Shown: positions 50,106 to 59,115 of the stretch, piece by piece
Layout of the letters: each line of letters begins with the position of its first letter
How positions within the stretch are numbered: position 1 is the first letter of the stretch
Assembly (NCBI RefSeq): GCF_003173775.1
Contig: NZ_CP029552.1
Coordinates: 4,467,001 to 4,531,000 of the forward strand
Length of the DNA: 64,000 bases
Direction: 5' to 3'
DNA from: Methylobacterium sp. 17Sr1-1
GTDB taxonomy: Bacteria > Pseudomonadota > Alphaproteobacteria > Rhizobiales > Beijerinckiaceae
Made by a program: the position numbers and the translations under genes
Notes under the pieces: generated by a model
The model's input: only the letters and a program-made list of their open reading frames with translations
Told to the model about the DNA's origin: nothing
Databases searched by the model: none

Positions 50106-50879
50106 ATGACCTCGCGGATGCAGCGCGGAATGACGACGCGAACCGGCGACGTGGTGGGATGGTCCTGGTCGGGCGGCGGATCCGAGGGACCGCCCCGGCC
50201 CCGGTGGAGCCTGCGCCGACGCCTCGCCCTCGGCCTCGCCGGCTTAGGGCTCGCCGGGGGCCTCGCCCTCGCCCTCGGCTTCCTCGCCTTCGTGGCCGGC
50301 CTCGCCCGCTCCGAGCGGATACCGCTCGGCCCCTCCGACGGCATCGTGGCGCTCACCGGCGGGGCGCAACGCATCGAGGACGCGATGGACCTGCTCGCCG
50401 GCGGCTACGGCCGGCGGCTCCTCATCACCGGCGTCAACGAGCGCACCAGCCGCGACGAGATCGCCCGGCTCAACCCGGGCCAGCAGCACCTGATCGACTG
50501 CTGCGTCGACCTCGACTACCGAGCCCGCAACACCATCGGCAACGCCATCGAGATCCGGCGCTGGATGCGCGAGAACGGTTTTCGGAGTGTCGCGGTGGTG
50601 ACCTCGAACTACCACATGCCGCGCACCCTGGTGGAGCTCGACCACGCGCTGGCCGAGGGCCACCAGGTGGTGCCGCACCCGGTCGTCCCCGAGGGGGTCG
50701 ATCCCGACCAGTGGTGGCGCCACCCGGCCTCGGCGCGGCTGCTCGCCTCGGAATACGCCAAGTTCCTGGTCGCCTGGGTCCGCACCCGGTTCGAGACCGA
50801 CCCCGAGCATTCGAGCGCGGCGGTGCTGGTCAGCCGCGGCCACCCGGTGAAGATGGTGGCCGAGCCGCTGGTGCGGTGA
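50106..50879 (+). CDS. YdcF-like (DUF218) membrane protein
   Basis: 257 aa from the ATG at 50106. One membrane helix near residues 42-66 (LALGLAGLGLAGGLALALGFLAF), then the DUF218 Rossmann-like domain: GIVALTGGAQRIEDAMDLL, RRLLITGVN, DYRARNTIGNAIEIRRWMRENGF, and VVTSNYHMPRTLVEL. The family is tied to envelope sugar or lipid metabolism, and members bind S-adenosylmethionine or act on vancomycin-type resistance, but no reaction is settled. Alternative starts at 50118 and 50130 would shorten the cytoplasmic tail; no ribosome site decides between them. Confidence 0.8.
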   Translation: MTSRMQRGMTTRTGDVVGWSWSGGGSEGPPRPRWSLRRRLALGLAGLGLAGGLALALGFLAFVAGLARSERIPLGPSDGIVALTGGAQRIEDAMDLLAGGYGRRLLITGVNERTSRDEIARLNPGQQHLIDCCVDLDYRARNTIGNAIEIRRWMRENGFRSVAVVTSNYHMPRTLVELDHALAEGHQVVPHPVVPEGVDPDQWWRHPASARLLASEYAKFLVAWVRTRFETDPEHSSAAVLVSRGHPVKMVAEPLVR

Positions 50880-50909
50880 ACCTCCGGACCCTCCTGCGCG
50901 ACGCCCCGA

Positions 50910-51497
50910 TCAGGCGATGGCGTAATCCCCCGGCGCGATGTCGGCGCTGCGCAGGAAGATCTGCAGGGCCGGCTGCATCGACCGGTGCAGGTGCGCCAGG
51001 TCGTCGCGCTCGGCCCCGAGCGCCCGGGTCATCGCCTCCTCCAGGCCGCCCGCCCCGTAGGGCGCCGCGCCGTCCACCGCCGGCACCCCGCGGGCCTCGT
51101 CCCAGCCCATGGCGAGGCGACGGATCAGGGCGACGTGCTCGGGGCCGACCTCGAACACGATCTGCTCGGGCGACGTTCCCGTGCTCTCGTCGCGAAACAC
51201 GTCGGAGACGTGGGACAGGTCGAGCTTGGTCAGGGGGTTGTGGTAGCTGTAGCGGCCGGGCTTGAGGTCGGCATGATGCAGGAAGGCGACCAGCGCCTCG
51301 CCGACCGCCCGGTGCTCCTCCGCCGCGCCCTCGTCGTCGCCGGTGACGTTGGCGATGTCGCCGTCGCGGTCGAGGCTGCCGTACGGCGCGTCCGGGTGGA
51401 TCACCGGAGCGCCCTGCCCCGCCGGGTCCCAGGCCACGACCAGCCGCCGGATCAGGGCGATGCGCTCAAGCGTGATCTCGGTGGTGCGGCTGGTCAT
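50910..51497 (-). CDS. Unknown protein with a tandem 80-residue duplication
   Basis: 195 aa, acidic, no signal peptide or membrane segment. It consists of two copies of one unit. The first unit has ITLERIALIRRLVVAWDP, DAPYGSLD and ADLKPGRYSY; the second has VGPEHVALIRRLAMGWDE, AAPYGAGG and ADIAPGDYAI. Both have a matching order: helix, 'APYG' turn, second helix with HRA/HRS, and 'AD(L/I)xPGxY' end. I recognise no family. The neighbour is a YdcF gene facing it, 30 bases away. The start at 51497 has GGAG nine bases upstream. Confidence 0.72.
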   Translation of the reverse strand: MTSRTTEITLERIALIRRLVVAWDPAGQGAPVIHPDAPYGSLDRDGDIANVTGDDEGAAEEHRAVGEALVAFLHHADLKPGRYSYHNPLTKLDLSHVSDVFRDESTGTSPEQIVFEVGPEHVALIRRLAMGWDEARGVPAVDGAAPYGAGGLEEAMTRALGAERDDLAHLHRSMQPALQIFLRSADIAPGDYAIA

Positions 51498-51582
51498 CAA
51501 GGGGTTCTCCGTGAGGCCCCTCTGTAGAGCATTGGGTCGGCAGGGGGGAGTCCGGGTGCAGGACCCGCGCCGCTTTCAGACT

Positions 51583-51717
51583 ATCCCACCCTGAACCTCA
51601 TCCTGAGGTGCGACCGAAGGGAGCCTCGAAGGAGACCTCCAGAAGTCGTAGCGGCATCTGGAGGTCTCCTTCGAGGCTCCCTTCGGTCGCACCTCAGGAT
51701 GAGGTTCAGGGTGGGAT
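51583..51717. repeat. Perfect palindrome, family A copy 2, 61-bp arms
   Basis: Bases 51583-51643 and 51657-51717 are exact reverse complements with a 13-base loop. The arms carry the CCTCATCCTGAGGTGC core also seen at 16386-16520, and the loop region shares GCGGCATCTGGAG. Perfect arms this long suggest recent spread or active conversion between the arms. Lies between the LivF-like gene and the duplicated unknown gene. Confidence 0.95.
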
Positions 51718-51775
51718 TGACCGGTTGCTTGCGGGGGTGTTCCGTCCGGCCGGATAGATCCTCACACCCGGACGG

Positions 51776-52483
51776 TCAGATCCCCAGATACACCCGCCGC
51801 ACCTCCGGATCGTCCCGCAGGGTCGCGGCCGGCCCCGAGAGCATCAGGCGGCCGGTCTGGAGCACGTAGGCGCGGTCGGCGATGCCGAGCGACTCGGCGA
51901 GGCGCTGTTCGACGAGCAGGATCGTCGTGCCCGAGGCGCGGATCGCCTCGATGGCGGAAAAAATCTCGTCGACGAGCTTGGGCATGATGCCCTGCGAAGG
52001 CTCGTCGAGCATCAGGAGGCGCGGCCGCGTCATCAGGGCGCGGCCGATGGCGAGCATCTGCTGCTCGCCGCCCGAGAGGGTGCCGGCGCGTTGCGGCAGG
52101 CGCTCCTTGAGGCGGGGGAACAGGGAGAAGACCCGCTCCAGCGGAGCCTCGCGGTCGGCGGCCTTGCGATGGAGATAGCTGCCGAGCCGCAGGTTGTCGG
52201 CGACCGACAGGCGCGGGAACAGCCGCTTGTTCTCCGGCACGTAGGCGATGCCCTTGGCGGTGATGGCGTGGCCCGGCAGCCCGTCGAGGCGGGCGCCGTC
52301 GAACACCACCTCGCCGGATTTCGGCCGCTCCATCCCGGCGATGGATTTCAGGAGCGTCGACTTGCCGGCCCCGTTGGCGCCGGCCACCACGACGATCTCG
52401 CCGGCATCGACCTCGATCGAGATGCCCTGGATGGCCAACAGGCCCTGATAGGCGGTGGAGAGCCCGCGGACCTCAAGCAGCAC
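51776..52483 (-). CDS. Liv-type ABC transporter ATPase (LivF-like), second transporter
   Basis: 235 aa, the standard LivF length. Walker A GANGAGKS, signature TLSGGEQQMLAIGRA, Walker B LLMLDEPSQG, and Gln in place of the switch His (LLVEQRL). It starts at a GTG that lies 11 bases inside the end of the LivG-like gene, so it is translationally coupled. The last gene of the second transporter operon. The following noncoding 60 bases lead into the family A palindrome, which could end the mRNA. Confidence 0.92.
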   Translation of the reverse strand: MLLEVRGLSTAYQGLLAIQGISIEVDAGEIVVVAGANGAGKSTLLKSIAGMERPKSGEVVFDGARLDGLPGHAITAKGIAYVPENKRLFPRLSVADNLRLGSYLHRKAADREAPLERVFSLFPRLKERLPQRAGTLSGGEQQMLAIGRALMTRPRLLMLDEPSQGIMPKLVDEIFSAIEAIRASGTTILLVEQRLAESLGIADRAYVLQTGRLMLSGPAATLRDDPEVRRVYLGI

Positions 52484-53213
52484 GGTGACGCTCCCCCAGA
52501 TAGGCGGTGATGACGCCCTCGTGGCGCACGACCTCGGTCGGGTGGCCCTCGGCGAGGACGCGGCCGAGATGCAGCACCACGGCGCGATCGACGAGCGGCA
52601 TCACCACCTCCATCACGTGCTCGACCATGATCACGGTGACGCCGCTCGCCGCCACCTTGCGGATCAGCTCGACCCCGGCCTTGGCCTCGCTGGGAGTGAG
52701 CCCCGTCAGCACCTCGTCGAGGAGGAGGAGCTTCGGCTCGGTGGCGAGCGCCCGCGCCACTTCCAGGCGGCGCTTCTCCGGCGGCGTCAGCTCGCCGGCC
52801 ACGGCGTCCGCGCGGTGGCTCAAGCCCGCGAAGTCGAGGGTTTCGAGCGCCACCCGCCGCGCCGCCGCGGCGCTGGCGTGGCGGGCGAACCCCCCGACGA
52901 TGACGTTCTCGATGACGTTCATCGAGTCGAACGAGCGCGGCACCTGGAAGGTGCGGGCGATGCCGCGCCGGCAGCGCTCGGGCGCCGAGAGCGGGGTGAT
53001 GTCCTCGCCGCGAAAGAAGATTTTTCCCTCGCTCGGCTGGTAGGTGCCGGAGATCAGGTTGAACAGCGTCGACTTGCCGGCGCCGTTCGGCCCGAGCAGG
53101 CCGAGGATCTGGCCCTCCGGCACGTCGAGGCTGACGTCGGCATTGGCGACGAGGCCGCCGAAGCGCAGCGTGACGTGGTCGATGCGCAGCAAGGGCGACG
53201 TTGCAGCAGGCAT
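52473..53213 (-). CDS. Liv-type ABC transporter ATPase (LivG-like), second transporter
   Basis: 246 aa. Walker A GPNGAGKS, Q-loop FQVPRSF, a signature reading ELTPPEKRRLEVARA (LTPPE instead of LSGGQ, a common form in this branch), Walker B LLLLDEVLTGL and switch His in VIMVEHVM. It starts two bases before the LivM-like gene ends its frame and overlaps LivF. Substrate is set by the binding protein at the head of the operon. Confidence 0.91.
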   Translation of the reverse strand: MPAATSPLLRIDHVTLRFGGLVANADVSLDVPEGQILGLLGPNGAGKSTLFNLISGTYQPSEGKIFFRGEDITPLSAPERCRRGIARTFQVPRSFDSMNVIENVIVGGFARHASAAAARRVALETLDFAGLSHRADAVAGELTPPEKRRLEVARALATEPKLLLLDEVLTGLTPSEAKAGVELIRKVAASGVTVIMVEHVMEVVMPLVDRAVVLHLGRVLAEGHPTEVVRHEGVITAYLGERHRAA

Positions 53214-53215
53214 GC

Positions 53216-54256
53216 TCACGGTGTGGCCTCCTCGTTGCGGGCCTTGCGGGTGCGGCGAAAGAGGCTCAGCACGCCCTCGGGCCGGGCGAGCGCCACCACC
53301 ATCACGAGGACCCCGTAGAGCATCAGGTCGAGGCCGTTGCCGCTGCCGCCGAGATAGGAGCGGCTGATCTCGGTGAGCGGGATCAGGATCGCGGCGCCGA
53401 CGAGAGGCCCCCACAGGGTGCCGATGCCGCCGAGCACCGCCGGGAGGGCGAAGAGCAGCGAGAAGCGGAAGCTCATCACGCTCTCGGGATCGATGTAGGA
53501 GACGTAGGCCGCGTAGAAGCCGCCGCCGATGGCGGTGAAGAAGGCCGAGACCGCGGCCGCCGCCATCTTGGAGCGGAAGACCTCGACGCCGAGGCTCTCG
53601 GCGGCCTGGGCGTCGTCCTTGACCGCGCGCCACCAGTAGCCCCAGCGCGAGCCCTCGATCAGCCAGGTCACGAACCAGACCACCGCCAGGAAGCCGACCG
53701 CGAAGTGGACGTACGGGACCTTGTCGCGGGCGAATTGCAGCGTCCACCACGAATCGGGGTTGAACGGCCACTGGATGCCCATCGCGCCGCCGACGAACTC
53801 CCAGTTGTGGACGAGCAGCAGGCCGATCTCCGCGATCACGATGGTGGCGATCGAGAAGTAGTGGCCGGCCAGCCGGAAGCACGGATAGCCGAGGATCAGC
53901 GCCACGACGGCCGACAATGCCCCGCCCGCCAGCATGCCGAACCACGGCAGCACGCCGTAATTGACGAAGAGGACCGAGGTCGCGTAGGCGCCGAAGCCGA
54001 AATACAGCGCGTGGCCGAGCGACACCTGACCGCAATAGCCGCCCAGGATGTTCCAGCTCTGCGACAAAGCGGCGTACATCAGGGTGAGGATCAGGACGTT
54101 CTGGAGGTAGACGTCGCGGATGCCGTAGGGGAGCGCGGCGAGGCCGGAGAAGACCAGGGCGGCGACGATCAGCTTGCGCCGGCGCCGGCCTGCGTAGCTC
54201 GCCTCGGCCCGGGCGGGGGCGGAGCCCGGCGCGAGGGCGGTGGTCAGCGTGGTCAT
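53216..54256 (-). CDS. Liv-type ABC transporter permease (LivM-like), second transporter
   Basis: 346 aa with about nine membrane segments. Identified by SQSWNILGGYCGQVSLGHALYFGFGAYAT and the C-terminal ALPAVLGGIGTLWGPLVGAAIL coupling loop. The start overlaps the LivH-like stop (TGATG), so permeases are made in equal amounts. The Arg-rich lead (YAGRRRRK) is on the cytoplasmic side. Confidence 0.92.
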   Translation of the reverse strand: MTTLTTALAPGSAPARAEASYAGRRRRKLIVAALVFSGLAALPYGIRDVYLQNVLILTLMYAALSQSWNILGGYCGQVSLGHALYFGFGAYATSVLFVNYGVLPWFGMLAGGALSAVVALILGYPCFRLAGHYFSIATIVIAEIGLLLVHNWEFVGGAMGIQWPFNPDSWWTLQFARDKVPYVHFAVGFLAVVWFVTWLIEGSRWGYWWRAVKDDAQAAESLGVEVFRSKMAAAAVSAFFTAIGGGFYAAYVSYIDPESVMSFRFSLLFALPAVLGGIGTLWGPLVGAAILIPLTEISRSYLGGSGNGLDLMLYGVLVMVVALARPEGVLSLFRRTRKARNEEATP

Positions 54257-55134
54257 CAGAGCCTCCCGAACAGGCCTTGCGGCCGCGCGAACACCACCGC
54301 GAGGTAGAGGGCGTAGACGCCGACGGACTTCAGCGCCGGCGGCAGGATCACCGCCGTGAAGGCCTCGACGAGGCCGACGATGATCCCGGCGACGAGCGCG
54401 CCGCCGACGCTGCCGAAGCCGCCGAGCGCCACCGTGACGTAGGCGATGAGGGCGAAGCTCGCCCCGACCTGGGGGTGGATGTAGTAGAAGATCGCCAGCA
54501 CCGCCCCGGCGAGACCGACGAGCGCGGCGCCGAGACCCCAGCCGAGGGCGAAGACCCGGTTGCGGTCGATGCCGACCAGCGCCACCGCGCCCTGGTCCTC
54601 GCGGGTCGCCTCCAGCGCGCGGCCGAAATCGGTGCGGCTCATCAGGAGGTGCAGCCCCCCGAAGGCGGCGAGGGAGACCACGGCACCGAAGATCTGCGGC
54701 CAGGGCAGGAAGATCCCGCCGAGTTCGAGGGTGCGCCCGCCGAGCCAGGTATCCTGGACGTTGCGGTAATCGGGCGTGAACAGGTACTGGGCGGCGCCCT
54801 GGAGCAGGATCGCGAGCCCGAAGGTCGCGAAGATCTGCACCATGCCCTGGTTGGCCTTGGCCCGCATGGCGAAGCGGACCACGCCCATGTAGGCGGCGGC
54901 TCCCAGCATGAAGAGCAGGGCCGCGACCAGCGGCATCAGCACCACCGGATCGAGCCGGGTGACCAGCACCAGCCCGAAGGTCGCGTACATCGCCAGCATC
55001 AGGAACTCGCCGTGGGCGAAGTTCACCACGTCCATCAGGCCGAAGATGAGGGAGAGTCCGACCGCGATCAGGGCGTAGATCAAGCCCATCAGGAGGCCGC
55101 TCGCCAGCACCTGCACCAGGGCTTGCGTCGTCAT
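54256..55134 (-). CDS. Liv-type ABC transporter permease (LivH-like), second transporter
   Basis: 292 aa with about eight membrane segments and the LivH signature GLIYALIAVGLSLIFGLMDVVNFAHGEFLML; the C-terminal TVALGGFGSVGGALVAGI is the ATPase contact. Leads the permease-ATPase part of the operon (H, M, G, F order on this strand). The binding protein gene lies 290 bases upstream, separated by a large palindrome. Confidence 0.92.
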   Translation of the reverse strand: MTTQALVQVLASGLLMGLIYALIAVGLSLIFGLMDVVNFAHGEFLMLAMYATFGLVLVTRLDPVVLMPLVAALLFMLGAAAYMGVVRFAMRAKANQGMVQIFATFGLAILLQGAAQYLFTPDYRNVQDTWLGGRTLELGGIFLPWPQIFGAVVSLAAFGGLHLLMSRTDFGRALEATREDQGAVALVGIDRNRVFALGWGLGAALVGLAGAVLAIFYYIHPQVGASFALIAYVTVALGGFGSVGGALVAGIIVGLVEAFTAVILPPALKSVGVYALYLAVVFARPQGLFGRL

Positions 55135-55199
55135 GGGGGTCGGGGCTCCGGTGAGCGGCGCGCGAATACGGGATTGTCACCAAGTCTGGCGCGGGATCC

Positions 55200-55392
55200 C
55201 CTCTCCAGGCGATGCCGGGCCTGCCCGGTATCGCTCCAAGGTGTGGGAGAGGGGTAGGGGTGAGGGTGGCGCGCTTCCGTGCAAGGCTCCGAACGTTGAG
55301 CTGCGCAGCTCGACGCTCGGTGCCTGATCCTGAACCCGAGCCACCCTCACCCCCGGCCCCTCTCCCACACGGGAGAGGGGAGGTGTGCTTCA
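55200..55392. repeat. Inverted repeat between binding-protein and LivH-like genes (family E)
   Basis: Facing arms GTGTGGGAGAGGGG...GAGGGTGGC (55241-55270) and GCCACCCTCACC...TCTCCCACAC (55340-55370) pair almost fully. Between them is a smaller hairpin, GAGCTGCGCAGCTC (55299-55312). A further outer hairpin, TGCCGGGCCTGCCCGGTA, lies at 55213-55230. No T-run. The whole 55135-55424 gap holds nothing else I can name. Confidence 0.85.
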
Positions 55393-55424
55393 CCTCGCGT
55401 CGTTCAGCATAAAGAACGACCGGG

Positions 55425-56675
55425 TTACGTGTTCATCGGCCACTTGGCCGGCGCCACCGCGGCGGCATCCGGGAAGATCGTGACGAACTTGTCGCCGATC
55501 CATTGCAGCAGCACCGGGTCGGCATGGGTGTTCTGGCCGTCCGGCCCGAACGCCACCTTGGTCCAGGGCATGATCGTGCGGGTGCCCGGGATGTCGGTGG
55601 CGGCGAGCGCGGCGCGGATCTTCTGGCCGTCGGTCGAGCCGGCGCGGTCGAGGGCGTCGGCGAGCACGATCAGCGCCATGAACTGGCGCGAGGAATTGTC
55701 GTTGAGGTCGCGGCCGGCCCGGGCCTTGTACATGTTGTTCACCGTCGCGACCATCGGACGCTTGGCGGCGAGGTCGAGGGAGAAGCTGCCGCGGGAGATC
55801 AGGCCCTGGAGCTTGTCGCCGACGGTGTCGTAGGTCACCTTCTCGGAGAAGCCGGCGGCCTGCGCGATCATGCTCTTCGGCTTGTAGCCGAGCTCGGCCA
55901 TGGTCTTGGTGAGCAGGATCGCGTCGGTGGTGTAGCTCGTCGGCAGCAGCACGTCGGCGTTGGCGGTCTTGAGCTGCTGTACCTCGGCGGTGAGCGAGGG
56001 CGAGTTGCTCTTGTACTTCACGTCGGCGACGAGCTTGTAGCCGCGCTCGCCTGCCAGCTTGCGCTGCACGTTGGCCGAGTCGACGCCGTAGATCGTGTCC
56101 TCGAAGAACAGCGCGATCGAGTCGATCGTCTTGCCCTGCTTGCGCTGGGCATCGAGGAAGTCGAACATCGCGGTCGAGAACATCTCGTCGTGCGCGGCCG
56201 GGCGGAAGAAGAGCTTCAGGCCCTTGCGGTGCAGGCTCGGCGAGGAGGAATCGGCGCAGACGAAGGGCATGCCGTAGCGCTCGGCGGTGGCGCTGACGGT
56301 AGCGGAGACCGCCGACTGGTAGCAGCCGACGAGGGCCGAGACCTTGTCCTGGGTGATGAGGCGCTCGGCCTCGGCGCGGCCCTTCTGCGGATCGGCCTGA
56401 TGGTCGGCGAAGACGAGGCGGATCTTGGCGCCGCCCATGCCGGCGAGGCCCGCGCCCTTGGCGGTCGGCAGGTCGAGGTCGTGGTCGTTGTTGATGATGT
56501 CGAGCGCCGTCTCGATGGCGTGGCGGGCATCGACGCCCATCTGCGCGCTCGCCCCCGACATGGGGTAGAGCACGCCGACCACCACCTCCGGTGCGGCCGC
56601 GCGGGCCGGTGCGCCGCGGAGCGAGGCGAGGGAGAGGGCACCGGCCCCGACCAAGAGTTCTCGACGACGAATCAT
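55425..56675 (-). CDS. Periplasmic binding protein with Tat-type signal, second transporter
   Basis: 416 aa. The N-terminus MIRRRELLVGAGALSLASL carries a twin-arginine motif, so export is likely by the Tat route in folded form. Type I binding fold of the Liv/urea-amide group: VGVLYPMSGASAQMGVDARHAIETALDIIN, VFADHQADPQKGRAEAERLI, VSALVGCYQSAVSATVSATAERYG. The GGAGG five bases before the ATG is strong. The ligand is probably an amino acid, amide or short organic acid. It starts 162 bases downstream of the DUF1445 gene; that gap contains a dyad AGCTGT-GA-ACAGCT (56746-56759). Confidence 0.9.
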   Translation of the reverse strand: MIRRRELLVGAGALSLASLRGAPARAAAPEVVVGVLYPMSGASAQMGVDARHAIETALDIINNDHDLDLPTAKGAGLAGMGGAKIRLVFADHQADPQKGRAEAERLITQDKVSALVGCYQSAVSATVSATAERYGMPFVCADSSSPSLHRKGLKLFFRPAAHDEMFSTAMFDFLDAQRKQGKTIDSIALFFEDTIYGVDSANVQRKLAGERGYKLVADVKYKSNSPSLTAEVQQLKTANADVLLPTSYTTDAILLTKTMAELGYKPKSMIAQAAGFSEKVTYDTVGDKLQGLISRGSFSLDLAAKRPMVATVNNMYKARAGRDLNDNSSRQFMALIVLADALDRAGSTDGQKIRAALAATDIPGTRTIMPWTKVAFGPDGQNTHADPVLLQWIGDKFVTIFPDAAAVAPAKWPMNT

Positions 56676-56837
56676 GCGCTGGCCTCCAGGGGCTTTCAGA
56701 TGTCCTCTAAGCCTCATTCCGCGTCCTTTGAACGGCCTGTTGCCAAGCTGTGAACAGCTGGCGTCGAAACGGTCGCAGGCCCGGCCGCGGCATGATGCAC
56801 GAACAAGAGTCCAAGACGAATCGGTTGGGAACGACTT

Positions 56838-57638
56838 CTAGAGAACGGCGAACTCGCTGTTGCGCCGGTCGGTGATCAGCATGCAGCCGGGGGCGTGGGT
56901 GATGGCGAAGGCCGGCCGCACGGCGGCGATCACCGATTGCGGGGTGACGCCGCAGGCCCAGAAGACCGGGATCTCGTCGTCGCGGATCTCGACCGGATCG
57001 CCGTAATCGGGCGCCCCGATGTCGCGGATGCCGATCAGGTCCGGCCGGCCGAGATGCACCGGCGCGCCGTGGACGGAGGGGAAGCGCGAGGTGATCTGCA
57101 CCGCCCGGATCGCCTGGGCGGGGGTGAGGGGCCGCATCGACACCACCATCGGCCCGGCGAACCGGCCGGCCGGGGCGCACGGAACGCTGGTGCGGTACAT
57201 CGGCACCCGCACCCCCATCTCGACGTGGCGCAGGGGGAGCCCGTCCTCGGCCATCGCGGCCTCGAACGAGTAGGAGCAGCCGATCACGAAGGCCACGAGG
57301 TCGTCGCGCCACAGATCGGCGACGGAGTCCCGCTCCTCGGCCACCTCGCCGTCGCGCCAGACCCGGTAGCCGGCGACGTCGGTGGCGATGTCGAGATCGA
57401 GGCCGAGCTCGGGGATCGTCCGCTCGCCCTTCGCCGAGACGCCGATGATCGGGCAGGATTTCGGGTTGCGCTGGGCGAAGAGCAGGAACTCGTCGGCGAG
57501 ATCGGCGGGCAGCACCGCGAGGTTGCCCTGGACGTAGCCGTCGGCGATGCCGGCGGTGCAGCCGGTGATGGTGCCGCTGCGGCAGGCGAGGCGCGCCGCC
57601 TCGCCGCTCATCCGCGCCCGATCGAAGGGAAGGGTCAT
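56838..57638 (-). CDS. DUF1445 / UPF0317 putative hydro-lyase
   Basis: 266 aa, full family length. Conserved positions include [67 protein letters not shown] and a C-terminal FWACGVTPQ followed by [12 protein letters not shown]. The two cysteines in FVIGCSYSF and FWACGV are invariant in the family as I remember it. In mammals the same domain is fused to DUF4392 in D-glutamate cyclase; the reaction of the bacterial stand-alone protein is not established. It sits between a LysR gene and a Liv-type transporter on one strand, so it probably acts on the transported compound. Confidence 0.88.
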   Translation of the reverse strand: MTLPFDRARMSGEAARLACRSGTITGCTAGIADGYVQGNLAVLPADLADEFLLFAQRNPKSCPIIGVSAKGERTIPELGLDLDIATDVAGYRVWRDGEVAEERDSVADLWRDDLVAFVIGCSYSFEAAMAEDGLPLRHVEMGVRVPMYRTSVPCAPAGRFAGPMVVSMRPLTPAQAIRAVQITSRFPSVHGAPVHLGRPDLIGIRDIGAPDYGDPVEIRDDEIPVFWACGVTPQSVIAAVRPAFAITHAPGCMLITDRRNSEFAVL

Positions 57639-57731
57639 CGCCACTCCTCTGCCCGGAACTTTTCGTGCCCAGCAATGCGCCATGATCACATCGTAGGCAG
57701 GTAAGCGCCAATCATCATTTCGCATCGGTTT

Positions 57732-57750
57732 CGATAAGATCCGCTTATCG
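57732..57750. promoter_or_regulatory. LysR-type operator upstream of the DUF1445 gene
   Basis: CGATAAG-ATCCG-CTTATCG is a perfect 7+5+7 dyad that contains the classical LysR T-N11-A pattern (T57735 and A57747). It lies about 94-112 bases before the DUF1445 start and just after the LysR stop codon, the right place for an activator site. It could also act as a hairpin at the end of the LysR mRNA, but there is no T-run. Confidence 0.65.
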
Positions 57751-57759
57751 CCAAGGGGA

Positions 57760-58656
57760 TCACCGGCGCCAGTCCGGCGAGGCCGCGACCTCGCAGGCGA
57801 GCCGCGCCGCCGTCGCGGCGAGCCCGTCGTCGGGGGCACTGGGATAGGTGGCGGTGAAGTGGATGTCCGGCAGGGCCGGCGCCGGGGCGATGATCCGCAG
57901 CGCGCCCTCCTCGATGTCCCGGCGCACCACCTCGGGCGGGATCACCCCGATGCCGATCCCCTCCCGCGCCATCCGTACGATGGTGGAGAGCGAGGCGTTG
58001 CTGTGCAGGCGCGGCGGCGGCAGGTTCGATTGCGCCAGCATCTCGCGCAAGGACACGTAGGGGTTGGTGTTCTTCGGGTAGGTGATGAGCGGGTGCTTCA
58101 GCAGGCTCTCCAGGCTCACCTCGCCGGGGCCGAGATCGAGCCCCGGCGCGGCGATCCAGGCCAGGGACACGCTGCAGAGCGGCAGGTTGACCAGGTTCGG
58201 CATGGTGATCGGCCCGACCAGGAAGGCGAGGTCGAGGTCGCGGTTGAGCAGCGCGTCGCGCATCGTGGGCGAGATGTCGACCGCGATGTCGACGGTGATC
58301 CCCGGATAGGCCTCGTTCATCCGGGCGATGAAGCGCATCAGCCAGGTATGCACGATGGTGTCCGACACGCCGAGACGCAGCACGCCGCGCATCGCCCCGG
58401 GCCCGGCCACCGCCTGCATCATCTCGGTGCGCAGGCGCAGGAAGCGCTCGGCGTAAGTCAGGAGGTCGCGGCCCTTCGCCGTCAGCACCACCGAGCGGGC
58501 GCGCCGCTCGGACAGCCGCACCCCGAACTCCTCCTCGAGCGCCGCGATGCGCTGCGACACCGCCGGCTGCGAGGTGTGCATCCGCTCCGCCGCCTTGCGG
58601 AAGCTGCACAGCGAGGCGGTCCAGTAGAAGATCTCCAGGCTTCTCAGTTCCGCCAT
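57760..58656 (-). CDS. LysR family regulator of the DUF1445/transporter locus
   Basis: 298 aa. Winged helix-turn-helix ([40 protein letters not shown]), then an effector domain starting [20 protein letters not shown]. On the same strand as DUF1445 and the binding protein, 121 bases upstream of the former, with a T-N11-A dyad between them. Most likely the local activator; the effector may be the transported compound or its hydration product. The large family F palindrome lies behind its start. Confidence 0.9.
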   Translation of the reverse strand: MAELRSLEIFYWTASLCSFRKAAERMHTSQPAVSQRIAALEEEFGVRLSERRARSVVLTAKGRDLLTYAERFLRLRTEMMQAVAGPGAMRGVLRLGVSDTIVHTWLMRFIARMNEAYPGITVDIAVDISPTMRDALLNRDLDLAFLVGPITMPNLVNLPLCSVSLAWIAAPGLDLGPGEVSLESLLKHPLITYPKNTNPYVSLREMLAQSNLPPPRLHSNASLSTIVRMAREGIGIGVIPPEVVRRDIEEGALRIIAPAPALPDIHFTATYPSAPDDGLAATAARLACEVAASPDWRR

Positions 58657-58760
58657 GCCCCGTCCCGGATCGCCCGCGGGACGAGAATGGAGCAAGGTTC
58701 GGACCATGCGCAAATGGCGGCGGCCTGCGGCGGAATGGCGAGAGGTTGGACGCGGGCCTT

Positions 58761-59070
58761 CTCCTCTCCCCGACAGATCCCGGGCTTGCCCGGGATCTGC
58801 AAGCGATAGGCGAAGTCGGGCAAGCCCGACTTCTCGCGGGGAGAGGGCCGTGTCACCGTTCAGGTGACGCGGCGAGCGGAGGCGAAGCCGAAGCGGGGGT
58901 GAGGGGTGTTTCCGGAAGAGCCTCGCGCGTCGAGACCCCCTCACCCCCGCCCTTCGGGCTCCCTGAGCCCCTTCGGAGCTCAGGCCTCTCCCCGCGAGAA
59001 GTCGGGCATGCCCGGCTTCGTCCCTCGCTTGCAGATCCCGGGCAGGCCCGGGATCTGTCGGGGAGAGGGG
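58761..59070. repeat. 310-bp nested palindrome (family F)
   Basis: Outer arms of about 88 bases (58761-58849 and 58983-59070) pair with few mismatches, and each carries a self-complementary CAGATCCCGGGCTTGCCCGG-type block and a GAAGTCGGGCAAGCCCGACTTC-type block. The spacer itself holds a second inverted pair (CGGGGGTGAGGGG against CCCCTCACCCCCG). It fills the 459-base gap between divergent LysR and MocR genes, so it separates or contains their promoters. No coding frame of note. Confidence 0.9.
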
Positions 59071-59115
59071 AAACCCGCGCCTCATCCTTCCGCCAACGAC
59101 CCGTCGCACCGGTCC

